Shown piece by piece: positions 25,522 to 33,802 of a stretch of 64,000 nt of DNA. Source of the DNA: Hyphomicrobium sp. GTDB taxonomy: Bacteria; Pseudomonadota; Alphaproteobacteria; Rhizobiales; Hyphomicrobiaceae. The notes below the pieces were generated by a model, which saw only the letters and a program-made list of their open reading frames with translations, did not search any database and was not told the DNA's origin. Location of the stretch: the NCBI GenBank assembly GCA_016716675.1, contig JADJVG010000013.1, forward strand, positions 1 to 64,000, written 5' to 3'. The position numbers and the translations under genes are program-made. How positions within the stretch are numbered: position 1 is the first letter of the stretch; each line of letters begins with the position of its first letter.

Positions 25522-26989
25522 TCTTGGCCGACAGCAACGAGAACGGCGTTATGGCGATAATGTAGAGATCGAGCAGTACCGACCAGTTGTCGATGTAGTA
25601 CAGGTCATACTCGACGCGGCTCTGGATCTTGTCGTGGGTATCCGTTTCGCCGCGCCAGCCGTTCACCTGCGCCCAGCCGGTGACGCCCGGTTTGACGCGA
25701 TGGCGCGCGTAATATTCCTGCACGACATCTTGATAGAGATCCTGTCCGGCCTTGGCCTGCGTCGCGTGCGGGCGCGGCCCGACGAGCGACATGTTGCCAA
25801 GCAAGACGTTGAACAGTTGCGGCAGCTCGTCGATGCTGGTGCGCCGGATGAAGCGGCCAACCGGCGTGACCCGCGGATCATCGCGCGTCACCAGTTTGCT
25901 CGCCGTCGCATCGGAGAGTTCGGTGTACATCGAGCGAAACTTGAAGACTTCGACCAGCTCGTTGTTGAAGCCATAACGCTTCTGCTTGAAGAACACCGGG
26001 CCTTTGCTGTTGAGACGGATCGCCAGTGCGGTCACCGCCATGATGGGCGAAACCAGCAGAAGCAACAGCGCGCCGAGGACGCGGTCTTCGATGTTCTTGA
26101 CGGCTCTATCCCAGTCGGTGAGCGGCTTATCCATGACCGCCAGCATCGGCACCTTGCCGATGTAATTGTAGGCATTGGCGTTCAATCGCAGCTTTGAATT
26201 GAGCGCTGAAATACGAATATCGACCTGCAGCGTGAACAGCTTCTGCAAGATCTGTAGCAACCGGTCTTCGGCGCGCGTCGGCACGGTCACGATCAACAGA
26301 TCGACGCCCTCATCCCGGCAGAATTTGCCGAGGTCTTCAAACGTGCCGAGGCGGACCAATGGCACCGTGCTGTCCAACACGCGCTTATCCGCACGATCGT
26401 CGAACACGCCGAGAATTTGCAGTTGGGCCGCACCGTCGCGGTACAGCGCTGCAATCACATCGTCAGCTTCTTGGCCACCGCCGACGATCACCGTCTTGCG
26501 GACCAGCAGTCCAGCCGCCGTCAGTGCGGCAATGGCTTTGGCTGCCGCGAAACGAATGACGATCAGCATCGCCAAAGTGATCGCCATCCAGGTGATGACG
26601 AACGCCGGTGTCGGGGCGACGCGCCCGACCATGAACGCCGCGCCGGTCAACGTCAGGAAGACCAAGAGGACGGCGAAGCAAACCTTACTGATCTGACCGG
26701 AAAAGCTCCTCAAAGCCGAAATGGTGTACGACCATTTCTCTTGGAGGCAGCCAATCACCAGCACCGCCACGAAGAAGGCACGTACGATGGACGTCATCGA
26801 CCAGGCGGCATCGCCATTCACCAGCCAGTCGGCAATAAGGCTTGCGGCAACGATGGCCAGACCATCGAGCACCGCGACCGTAAACACCACCTTCGGCCGC
26901 GATATGCTGGAACGCTTGTCTACGAACAATGCCTTCAAACGCGCGGCAAGCGACGGCAACGCGGAGGGCGCAAGTGTATCTGTCGTCAT
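25511..26989 (-). CDS. Undecaprenyl-phosphate glycosyl-1-phosphate transferase (WcaJ/ExoY type)
   Basis: This 492-residue enzyme starts polysaccharide synthesis by moving a sugar-1-phosphate from a UDP-sugar to undecaprenyl phosphate. The N-terminal half has four hydrophobic segments and a CoA-binding-like Rossmann domain (around VIVGGGQEADDVIAALYRDG). The C-terminal catalytic domain has FKFRSMYTE, RDDPRVTPVGRFIRR-type residues, SIDELPQLFNVLLGNMSLVGPRPH and KPGVTGWAQVNGWRGET. The likely sugar is glucose or galactose; the sequence does not decide. It pairs with the overlapping ligase gene downstream. Confidence 0.9.
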   Translation of the reverse strand: MTTDTLAPSALPSLAARLKALFVDKRSSISRPKVVFTVAVLDGLAIVAASLIADWLVNGDAAWSMTSIVRAFFVAVLVIGCLQEKWSYTISALRSFSGQISKVCFAVLLVFLTLTGAAFMVGRVAPTPAFVITWMAITLAMLIVIRFAAAKAIAALTAAGLLVRKTVIVGGGQEADDVIAALYRDGAAQLQILGVFDDRADKRVLDSTVPLVRLGTFEDLGKFCRDEGVDLLIVTVPTRAEDRLLQILQKLFTLQVDIRISALNSKLRLNANAYNYIGKVPMLAVMDKPLTDWDRAVKNIEDRVLGALLLLLVSPIMAVTALAIRLNSKGPVFFKQKRYGFNNELVEVFKFRSMYTELSDATASKLVTRDDPRVTPVGRFIRRTSIDELPQLFNVLLGNMSLVGPRPHATQAKAGQDLYQDVVQEYYARHRVKPGVTGWAQVNGWRGETDTHDKIQSRVEYDLYYIDNWSVLLDLYIIAITPFSLLSAKNAY

Positions 26990-27227
26990 GATGGACCGAT
27001 CAACGCATAGGGGTTGCTGACACCCTAATCGCGCAGGTTTGACGGCATCGTAAACAACCGTGTCTCAATCTCGTTGAAACACTTAGCGCAATTCGTTGGG
27101 GCACGAGGATGCTTAACCACCGATACACCACCGTGCCGGGATGGCACACGCCACATGCGCAAGACGCGCTGGCCCTTTGTAAACCGGGCTTTGACAGGGC
27201 GCGCGACCGCGGACATGGTAGCGCGCG

Positions 27228-28748
27228 ATGACCCAACCACCCGCCACAGCACATGCCACCGCTCAAGGCCGCTCGCGGTGGCTGTTCGCCGGCCACACAC
27301 CCGGACTTGCACCGCTGTTTTTCACCGAAATGTGGGAACGGTTTTCCTACTACGGCATGCGGGCGCTGTTGACGTTGTTTATGGTGGCGCCGATTGCCGG
27401 CGGCGGGCTTGGCTTCGCGGTCGAGGATGCTGGCCGCATCTACGGCAACTACACCATGGCCGTCTACATGCTGGCCATTCCAGGCGGGTTCATCGCCGAC
27501 CGCATACTCGGCGCACGCCGCGCCGTGCTGATCGGCGGATGGACCATCGCGCTCGGCCACTATGCGCTGGCCATCCCGCAACTCGAGACGTTCTACATCG
27601 GCCTCGCGCTCATTGCGCTCGGAACCGGACTTTTCAAACCCAATATCTCGGCGCTGGTCGGCGCGCTCTATCAACCCAACGACACGCGCCGCGATGCTGG
27701 GTTCTCGATCTTCTACATGGGCATCAACGTCGGCGCCTTCTTCGCGCCTCTGGTGACGGGGTTTCTCGCCCAAAGCGCGTGGTTTAAAGGCTGGCTCGAA
27801 GCTTACGGCTTTGATCCCGATAATAGCTGGCACTGGGGCTTCGCCGCGGCCGGCGTCGGCATGACGCTGGCGATGCTGATTTTCGCGCGCAATGCCCGGC
27901 ACCTCGCCGAACCGCACGACCAGTCGAGCGACACCACCGCAGCATCGCGCGCGCACCTGTTGCGCCACGGCGCAGCCGTCATCGGCGGCACGTTGGCGCT
28001 GCTGGCGCTGGCGCTCATATCCGATCAGCCGGGGTTGACGTGGTTGCGCTGGCTGTTCGTGCTGCTGCCCTTGGCCGGCATCATCTATGCGGCGCGGCAG
28101 CCCTCTGAGGATGCCCAGCGCCTCGCCGCCATCGGCGTGCTGTTCATTGCCGCCATGATCTTCTGGGCGATCTTCGAGCAGGCGGGAACGACGGTCGCGT
28201 TATTCGCCGATCAGTTGACGCTCAACGAGATCGCCAGTGTGCCGTTTCCGTCGGCCTGGTATCAGTCAGTGAACCCGATTTTCGTGATCCTGCTAGCGCC
28301 GGTGATCGCCGCGCTGTGGATCCGCATGGGCGTGCGGCAGCCGTCGGCAGCGGTTAAGTTTGCTTTCGGCCTGCTGTTCCTGTCGGCCTCGTTCGTGCTG
28401 ATGGTGCCCGCCGCCACTCTGGCCGCAACAGGCAAGGTCTCGCCGCTGTGGCTGGTCGGGTTGTTTCTGCTGCAGACGATCGGTGAGCTGCTGCTCAGCC
28501 CTGTAGGACTTTCGACCATGACCAAGCTGGCGCCAGCCCGCATGACCGGCCTCGTGCTTGGCATGTGGTTCCTGGCGGCGGCTTTTGGTAACAAACTCGC
28601 CGGCGTACTCGGGGGCGGCTTCACGGGCCAAGACCCGGCCTCGCTCTCAACCGCGTTTCTGACGCAGGGGCTCCTGGTCGCAATCGCCGCAGGGCTGCTG
28701 TTCGCGGTCGCGCCTTGGGTTAAAAGACTATCTGGTGAAATTCGTTAA
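27228..28748 (+). CDS. POT (PTR2) family proton-coupled peptide transporter
   Basis: This 506-residue, about 12-14-helix MFS-type transporter carries the POT signature FFTEMWERFSYYGMRALL at residues about 36-53, including the E-x-x-E-R/F proton-coupling motif, and the second signature FxIFYMGINVGAFFAPL near residue 165. Such proteins import di- and tripeptides using the proton gradient. The chain is complete. A weak TTGACA (around 27191) lies upstream. It is divergent from the polysaccharide genes. Confidence 0.9.
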   Translation: MTQPPATAHATAQGRSRWLFAGHTPGLAPLFFTEMWERFSYYGMRALLTLFMVAPIAGGGLGFAVEDAGRIYGNYTMAVYMLAIPGGFIADRILGARRAVLIGGWTIALGHYALAIPQLETFYIGLALIALGTGLFKPNISALVGALYQPNDTRRDAGFSIFYMGINVGAFFAPLVTGFLAQSAWFKGWLEAYGFDPDNSWHWGFAAAGVGMTLAMLIFARNARHLAEPHDQSSDTTAASRAHLLRHGAAVIGGTLALLALALISDQPGLTWLRWLFVLLPLAGIIYAARQPSEDAQRLAAIGVLFIAAMIFWAIFEQAGTTVALFADQLTLNEIASVPFPSAWYQSVNPIFVILLAPVIAALWIRMGVRQPSAAVKFAFGLLFLSASFVLMVPAATLAATGKVSPLWLVGLFLLQTIGELLLSPVGLSTMTKLAPARMTGLVLGMWFLAAAFGNKLAGVLGGGFTGQDPASLSTAFLTQGLLVAIAAGLLFAVAPWVKRLSGEIR

Positions 28749-28905
28749 CGACCTGACGCACAGCCTATTGAGCACCTTGCAGGGTCTTACCTTGACACCC
28801 AGATGCCCGTGACGCGAAAATCTATCAATCGTGCGGTCCTCACATTGGGCGCCACCCTGATAGTCAGAACACACGGATCTTGAACATTTCGAAAGGCTTT
28901 TCGAC

Positions 28906-29871
28906 GTGAGCGCTGCCACCGCCCTTCGCACCTATCTCGATTTTGAGAAACCGATTCTCGAACTCGAAAACAAGATTGTCGAGCTCAAGGCGCTCTACAA
29001 GGACGGCAAAGGTCCGCAGATCGCCGACGAGATCGCTAAGCTTGAGCAGAAGGCCAAGACACTGCTCGTCGATACCTACAACAAGCTGACGCCATGGCAG
29101 AAGACGCTGGTCGCGCGCCATCCTGAACGGCCGCACTGCCTGGAGTTCGTCGGCAACCTGATCGAAGATTTCACGCCGCTTGCCGGCGACCGCTATTATG
29201 CCGAAGACGAAGCCATCGTTGCTGGCGTCGGCCGTTTCCGTGGCCGCTCCGTCATGGTCATGGGCCATGAGAAAGGCTCCGATACCGAAAGCCGCCTGAA
29301 GCACAATTTCGGCATGGCGAAGCCGGAAGGCTATCGCAAGGCCGTGCGCCTGATGGAAATGGCGGACCGGTTCAATCTGCCGGTGATCACCTTCGTCGAT
29401 ACGCCCGGCGCCTATCCCGGCATCGGCGCGGAAGAGCGCGGACAGGCCGAAGCAATCGCGCGGTCAACCGACTGCTGCTTAAACCTCGGCGTGCCGATCA
29501 TCGCCGTCGTGGTTGGCGAAGGCGGTTCCGGCGGCGCCATTGCGATCGCCACCGCTAACCGCATCCTGATGCTGGAGCACGCCATCTACTCGGTGATCTC
29601 GCCCGAAGGCGCCGCGTCGATCATCTGGCGCGACAGCAACAAGAAAGAAGAAGCCGCGACCAACATGAAGATCACGGCGCAAGACCTCGATCAGCTTGGC
29701 GTCATCGACGTCATCGTCAAGGAACCGGTCGGCGGCGCCCACCGCGACCGCAGTAGCGTCATCATATCCACAGGCAATGCGATTGCCCGGGCGCTCGCCG
29801 AATTTGACGGTAAATCCGCCGAAGAGATCCGCAAACAGCGCCACGATCGCTTCCTCTCCATCGGACGATAA
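28906..29871 (+). CDS. accA: Acetyl-CoA carboxylase carboxyltransferase subunit alpha
   Basis: AccA pairs with AccD to form the carboxyltransferase of acetyl-CoA carboxylase, the first step of fatty-acid synthesis. The 321-residue chain has normal length, with the N-terminal LDFEKPILELENKI helix, the domain YRKAVRLMEMADRF, and the crotonase-like motifs DTPGAYPGIGAEERGQAEAI and GEGGSGGAIAI. The start codon is GTG at 28906. accD is not in the window. Confidence 0.96.
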   Translation: MSAATALRTYLDFEKPILELENKIVELKALYKDGKGPQIADEIAKLEQKAKTLLVDTYNKLTPWQKTLVARHPERPHCLEFVGNLIEDFTPLAGDRYYAEDEAIVAGVGRFRGRSVMVMGHEKGSDTESRLKHNFGMAKPEGYRKAVRLMEMADRFNLPVITFVDTPGAYPGIGAEERGQAEAIARSTDCCLNLGVPIIAVVVGEGGSGGAIAIATANRILMLEHAIYSVISPEGAASIIWRDSNKKEEAATNMKITAQDLDQLGVIDVIVKEPVGGAHRDRSSVIISTGNAIARALAEFDGKSAEEIRKQRHDRFLSIGR

Positions 29872-30041
29872 GCCTGCGTCCTGGCCGCGCTTCAGCCGCA
29901 ATCTTGGCCTTTGCTGGCTTGACAGGCGCGGTCCAACCGCCGCAGAAATTATGTGAAATGTCTTTAGGTTAGCGTTTGCGTCTAAATCGAACAGAGAGCC
30001 TCCGCAACGTGCGAGCGCGATCGACAGACGGAACGGATTGA

Positions 30042-30998
30042 ATGAAACGGGGATTGCTTGGATTGGTGGCGGCTGTAGCAGCCGGGCTTTGGCTCGCCGC
30101 GTGCTCAAATGCGCCTGTCATTCCAGCACCCTCCGAGGTCCCACTAGGCAAAGAGACACTCGAACTCCTCGCCAAGAAAGGCATGCAAGCCGGCTCGCCT
30201 GTCTTCGTCCGGATCTTCAAAGAGGAATCGGAACTCGAAATCTGGAAGCAGCGCGACGACGGCCGCTACTACCATTTCAAAACCTACCCGATCTGCACTT
30301 GGTCGGGCGAACTCGGGCCAAAGCTCGTGCAAGGCGACCGTCAGGCCCCGGAAGGCTTTTATACGATCACGCCGACGCTGATGAACCCCAACTCGAAGTT
30401 CTATCTGTCGTTCAATCTTGGCTATCCCAACAGCTTCGACAGAGCTCACGGCCGCACCGGCGATTCCGTGATGGTACACGGCAAATGCCGCTCCGCCGGG
30501 TGTTACGCCATGACCGACGCGCTGATGGAAGAGATCTACGGCGTGACCCGCGAATCCTTGAAAGCTGGTCAGCCGAGCTTCCAATTGCACGCTTTTCCGT
30601 TCCGCATGACGGACGCGCGCATGGCGCAAATGAAAAAGCACAAGTGGTACGGCTTCTGGAAGACCTTGAAACAGGGCTACGACCATTTCGAAACCTACCG
30701 CATTCCGCCGAACGTGGCGGTCTGCGAGAGCCGCTATGTGGTCAATGTGCTATCGCAGAGCCGCCCCGATCCGACAGGCGCGTGCCCGCCTTTCCAGCGC
30801 CCAACGTTCGCGGCCTTCACGCCGCTGCCGACCGAGCCTGAAACCATCGCCAGCGGCAACAAGATGAAGGGTCTGGTCAGCACCGACGTCGAGCCGACGT
30901 TGGCGGACATCACAGCGGCAAAATCGGCGCTGCAAACTGGGGCCACCACTGTGCCGGTATCCTCGCCGGCGCCAAACCCGGTGGCGACCGCCCAATAG
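30042..30998 (+). CDS. YafK-type L,D-transpeptidase-family lipoprotein (paralogue 1 of 3)
   Basis: This 318-residue protein has a lipoprotein signal with lipobox LAAC (Cys21), so it should be membrane-anchored. Residues about 50-200 are a YkuD-type L,D-transpeptidase domain of the YafK branch. The catalytic motif H-G-x(7)-G-C is intact: His146 and Cys154 in VHGKCRSAGCYAMT. E. coli YafK cuts the link between Braun lipoprotein and peptidoglycan; the rest of the family makes or breaks similar bonds, so this protein likely edits peptidoglycan cross-links. A Pro/Ala-rich tail of about 90 residues follows the domain. Two paralogues lie directly downstream in the same direction, 24 nt and about 150 nt apart. 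Confidence 0.86.
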   Translation: MKRGLLGLVAAVAAGLWLAACSNAPVIPAPSEVPLGKETLELLAKKGMQAGSPVFVRIFKEESELEIWKQRDDGRYYHFKTYPICTWSGELGPKLVQGDRQAPEGFYTITPTLMNPNSKFYLSFNLGYPNSFDRAHGRTGDSVMVHGKCRSAGCYAMTDALMEEIYGVTRESLKAGQPSFQLHAFPFRMTDARMAQMKKHKWYGFWKTLKQGYDHFETYRIPPNVAVCESRYVVNVLSQSRPDPTGACPPFQRPTFAAFTPLPTEPETIASGNKMKGLVSTDVEPTLADITAAKSALQTGATTVPVSSPAPNPVATAQ

Positions 30999-31022
30999 TT
31001 CGCCCACCAGTTCGGGAGGCTC

Positions 31023-31937
31023 GTGAGAGTGCCCAACGATCCTGTACAGGACAGCCGATCCGGTTCCCCCAAACCGCGGCGGCGCTTGCGATGGCCTCGC
31101 GCCCTGTTCCTGATCGGGTTTTTGGCGGCAACCTTCGCTGCGATTTACTTGGCGCCGTTGTGGTGGCCGCTGGAGAACAGCGGTAACGACGAAAGCGCCA
31201 TAGCACTGGAGCGTAGCCTGCGGCGTTGGCGTGCCGCCTGGGGCCTAGCGATGCCCGGCGCACCCGACACGACGCGGCTCCCCCAGCGCCTCGCCGAACA
31301 CGGATTGAGCGAAGGCGCGCCGATCCTGGTGCGCATCTTCAAGCGTGAATTCGAACTCGAACTGTGGATGAAACGCGATGGCGCTTTCCAGCGTTTCGCG
31401 ACGTATCCGATCTGCCGATGGTCCGGCACGCTTGGGCCGAAATTCAAACAGGGTGACCGGCAGGCCCCCGAGGGCTTCTATTTCGTCGATGCCGGGGCGC
31501 TGAACCCGAACAGCCGCTGGTATCGCTCATTCAATCTTGGCTATCCGAATGCCTACGACGCCGCCCATGGCCGTACGGGGTCGCTGATCATGGTCCATGG
31601 CGGCTGCGGGTCCGTCGGCTGTTTCGCGATGACCAACGATCAGATGGGCGAGATCTGGCGGCTGGTGACCGCCGCCTTGACCGGCGGGCAGAAGCGCTTC
31701 CAGGTTCAGGTCTACCCGTTCCGCATGTCGGATGAAAAACTGCAGGCCTACAAAGACCACCCCGCCTTGCCGTTCTGGAAAACCCTCAAGCGCGGCAATG
31801 ATCTCTTTGAGGCAAACCTACTGCCTCCACGTGTTGCCGTGTGCAATGGCAGCTACCAATTCGAGCCGGCGGGGGCGTTTCCCAACGGCGACGGCGGCAT
31901 CGAACGCCGCTGCCCTTCTTCCGCCGCGAAGAGTTGA
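31023..31937 (+). CDS. YafK-type L,D-transpeptidase-family protein with N-terminal membrane anchor (paralogue 2 of 3)
   Basis: This 304-residue protein begins with GTG at 31023. Residues about 24-48 form an uncleaved signal anchor, so the enzyme is tethered to the inner membrane facing the periplasm. The YkuD/YafK domain (about 95-250) has the same blocks as its neighbours (PICRWSGTLGPKFKQGDRQAPEGFY, NLGYPNAYDAAHGRTG) and the intact motif His192 and Cys200 (VHGGCGSVGCFAM). It lacks the long C-terminal tail of paralogue 1. Conservation of blocks and order across the three genes points to tandem duplication. Confidence 0.84.
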   Translation: MRVPNDPVQDSRSGSPKPRRRLRWPRALFLIGFLAATFAAIYLAPLWWPLENSGNDESAIALERSLRRWRAAWGLAMPGAPDTTRLPQRLAEHGLSEGAPILVRIFKREFELELWMKRDGAFQRFATYPICRWSGTLGPKFKQGDRQAPEGFYFVDAGALNPNSRWYRSFNLGYPNAYDAAHGRTGSLIMVHGGCGSVGCFAMTNDQMGEIWRLVTAALTGGQKRFQVQVYPFRMSDEKLQAYKDHPALPFWKTLKRGNDLFEANLLPPRVAVCNGSYQFEPAGAFPNGDGGIERRCPSSAAKS

Positions 31938-32089
31938 GCAAGTTCAGCATGTTATCAACGCTGTGGCAGGATGCAAAAAGGCACTACGAAATCGTTCCGG
32001 CAACGATTATGGTTGCGTCGTTCGGGGTCGCGCCGGGATCGAGCGCGAGATGACTGTTTGGGAATGACAGCTTGAGGGCGCAACGTCGT

Positions 32090-33061
32090 ATGGCGTTCGG
32101 CATCAAAAGTTTTTGCGGTTCAATGGCGGCGCTGGTGCTTTCCGGCGTCGTGACGGCGCTTGTTTCCGCGCCGGCCAACGCCCTGGTCATCGAACTGAAA
32201 GACGTTGCCGCCGACCGCGTCGAGCGCCAGCGCGCTGCCGCCGCAGGTCTGCTGCCCTTGCCCAATACGCCGAACATCGCCGAATTCAGCGACCGTTTGA
32301 AAGACAAGGGTTTGTCGTTCTCAGCACCGATTCTGATCCGCGTCTTTAAAACGGAATCCGAACTCGAAGTCTGGAAGCAAAAGGACGGCGCGTTCGTGCT
32401 GTTCGCGACGTATCCGATTTGCCACTGGTCAGGCTCGCTTGGCCCCAAGATGCGCGACGGAGACAAGCAGGCACCTGAAGGGTTCTATGCCATCGATCGC
32501 GCGTTATCGCGCCACGTCGGCAGATGGCCGAAGGCGCTGAACCTCGGCTTTCCCAATGTGTTTGATCATTCGCTGGCGCGCACCGGCGACAATATTCTCA
32601 TTCACGGTGGCTGCTCGTCCGTCGGCTGCTTTGCGATGACCAATCCGGTCATGGATGAAATTCACAACCTCACGACGGCTGCGATCGAGGGCGGCCAGGA
32701 GTATGTGCCGGTTCACGTCTTTCCGTTTCGCATGACCGAAGAGAACATGAAGGCGAACGCCGATTCCCCATGGGCTGGGTTCTGGGCAAACCTCAAACAA
32801 GGCTATGATGCTTTCGAAAAGACGCGCCGGCCCTTCGCCGTTGACGTCTGCGACGGGCATTATCAATTCAAGGACGTCGATAACCTCGCCAGCACTGGCG
32901 GCATTCATGCCTGCGAGCCAACGCTGACCGGCATTCGCGAACAGGATGAGTGGCTGCGCTCCGTTCCACCTCCAACCGTTCGGCCTATGCAGAGCAATGC
33001 GTCGCAACGCCCAAGGTTGCAACGTCCACTTACCGAAGCGTCCGCCATTCCTCCTGGTTAA
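32090..33061 (+). CDS. YafK-type L,D-transpeptidase-family exported protein (paralogue 3 of 3)
   Basis: This 323-residue protein has a cleavable-type signal peptide (residues about 8-31, ending SAPANA), so it may be soluble in the periplasm. The YkuD/YafK domain (about 78-240) has His172 and Cys180 in IHGGCSSVGCFAM. A Pro/Gln/Arg-rich tail follows. I prefer the ATG at 32090 because it opens the signal peptide; a TTG six codons earlier is possible. The three paralogues thus differ in anchoring: lipid, membrane helix and free. Confidence 0.84.
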   Translation: MAFGIKSFCGSMAALVLSGVVTALVSAPANALVIELKDVAADRVERQRAAAAGLLPLPNTPNIAEFSDRLKDKGLSFSAPILIRVFKTESELEVWKQKDGAFVLFATYPICHWSGSLGPKMRDGDKQAPEGFYAIDRALSRHVGRWPKALNLGFPNVFDHSLARTGDNILIHGGCSSVGCFAMTNPVMDEIHNLTTAAIEGGQEYVPVHVFPFRMTEENMKANADSPWAGFWANLKQGYDAFEKTRRPFAVDVCDGHYQFKDVDNLASTGGIHACEPTLTGIREQDEWLRSVPPPTVRPMQSNASQRPRLQRPLTEASAIPPG

Positions 33062-33163
33062 ATCGAAATCGCTTCCTAACTAGGAGTGCCGCAGCAGCGT
33101 CGTGACAGGGCGAAGTTGCGGACCGCACATTTCCCATCATTTCCCCCCAGGAGCTTCACAAGC

Positions 33164-33727
33164 ATGTCTGATCCGAAGACGTCCGTTGGCCGCGTAGAGC
33201 ACATTCTGGAGCAGTTGTTGTTCAGCGCCCGCTGGCTGCTGGCGCCGTTTTATCTTGGATTGGCGCTGTCGCTCGTCGTGCTGCTCATCAAGTTCGTTAT
33301 GGAACTGGGCCACCTCGCGCTGCACGCCTTCACGATCAGCGAATCCGATACCATTCTCGGCATCCTGACACTTGTTGATCTCGCGCTCACCGGTTCGCTG
33401 CTGATCATAGTGATTTTCTCCGGCTACGAAAACTTCGTCTCCAAAATCGATCACAGTAGCCACAAGGATTGGCCGGAGTGGATGGGCACCATCGACTTCA
33501 GCGCCCTGAAGCTGAAGATGCTGTCGTCCATCGTCGCCATATCTGCGGTCCAGCTGCTCAAACAGTTCATGTCATTGACGACCGTCACGCCCGAAAACGA
33601 GCGCCTGCTGTTCTGGCTGGTCGTGATCCACGTCGTCTTCGTGGTATCGAGCGTGCTGCTGGCGTTGTCGGACCGTATCGCCGGCTCGCACGGATCGAGC
33701 GACACCACCAAAGACGGCCACAGATAA
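33164..33727 (+). CDS. YqhA/UPF0114 family membrane protein
   Basis: This 187-residue protein has about four hydrophobic segments and the UPF0114 layout: ILEQLLFSARWLLAPFYLGL at the N-terminus, IVIFSGYENFVSKID in the middle, WPEWMGTIDFSALKLKMLSSIVAISAVQLLKQF and a final helix. The family's function is not established. The start at 33164 follows CAGGAG; the frame upstream is not conserved in appearance. A bidirectional terminator follows immediately. Confidence 0.88.
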   Translation: MSDPKTSVGRVEHILEQLLFSARWLLAPFYLGLALSLVVLLIKFVMELGHLALHAFTISESDTILGILTLVDLALTGSLLIIVIFSGYENFVSKIDHSSHKDWPEWMGTIDFSALKLKMLSSIVAISAVQLLKQFMSLTTVTPENERLLFWLVVIHVVFVVSSVLLALSDRIAGSHGSSDTTKDGHR

Positions 33728-33762
33728 AAAGCCCCGGATCTCAGCGAGATCCGGGGCTTTTT
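33726..33762. terminator. Bidirectional rho-independent terminator between yqhA and secA
   Basis: A perfect GC-rich hairpin (arms AGCCCCGGATCTC and its complement, loop AGC) is flanked by A5 on the left and T5 on the right. It can terminate the yqhA-like gene on the plus strand and secA on the minus strand. Confidence 0.92.
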
Positions 33763-33802
33763 ATGTCGGACGGCGAATACGCCAGAGGCCGGAGGCTGCT
33801 GC

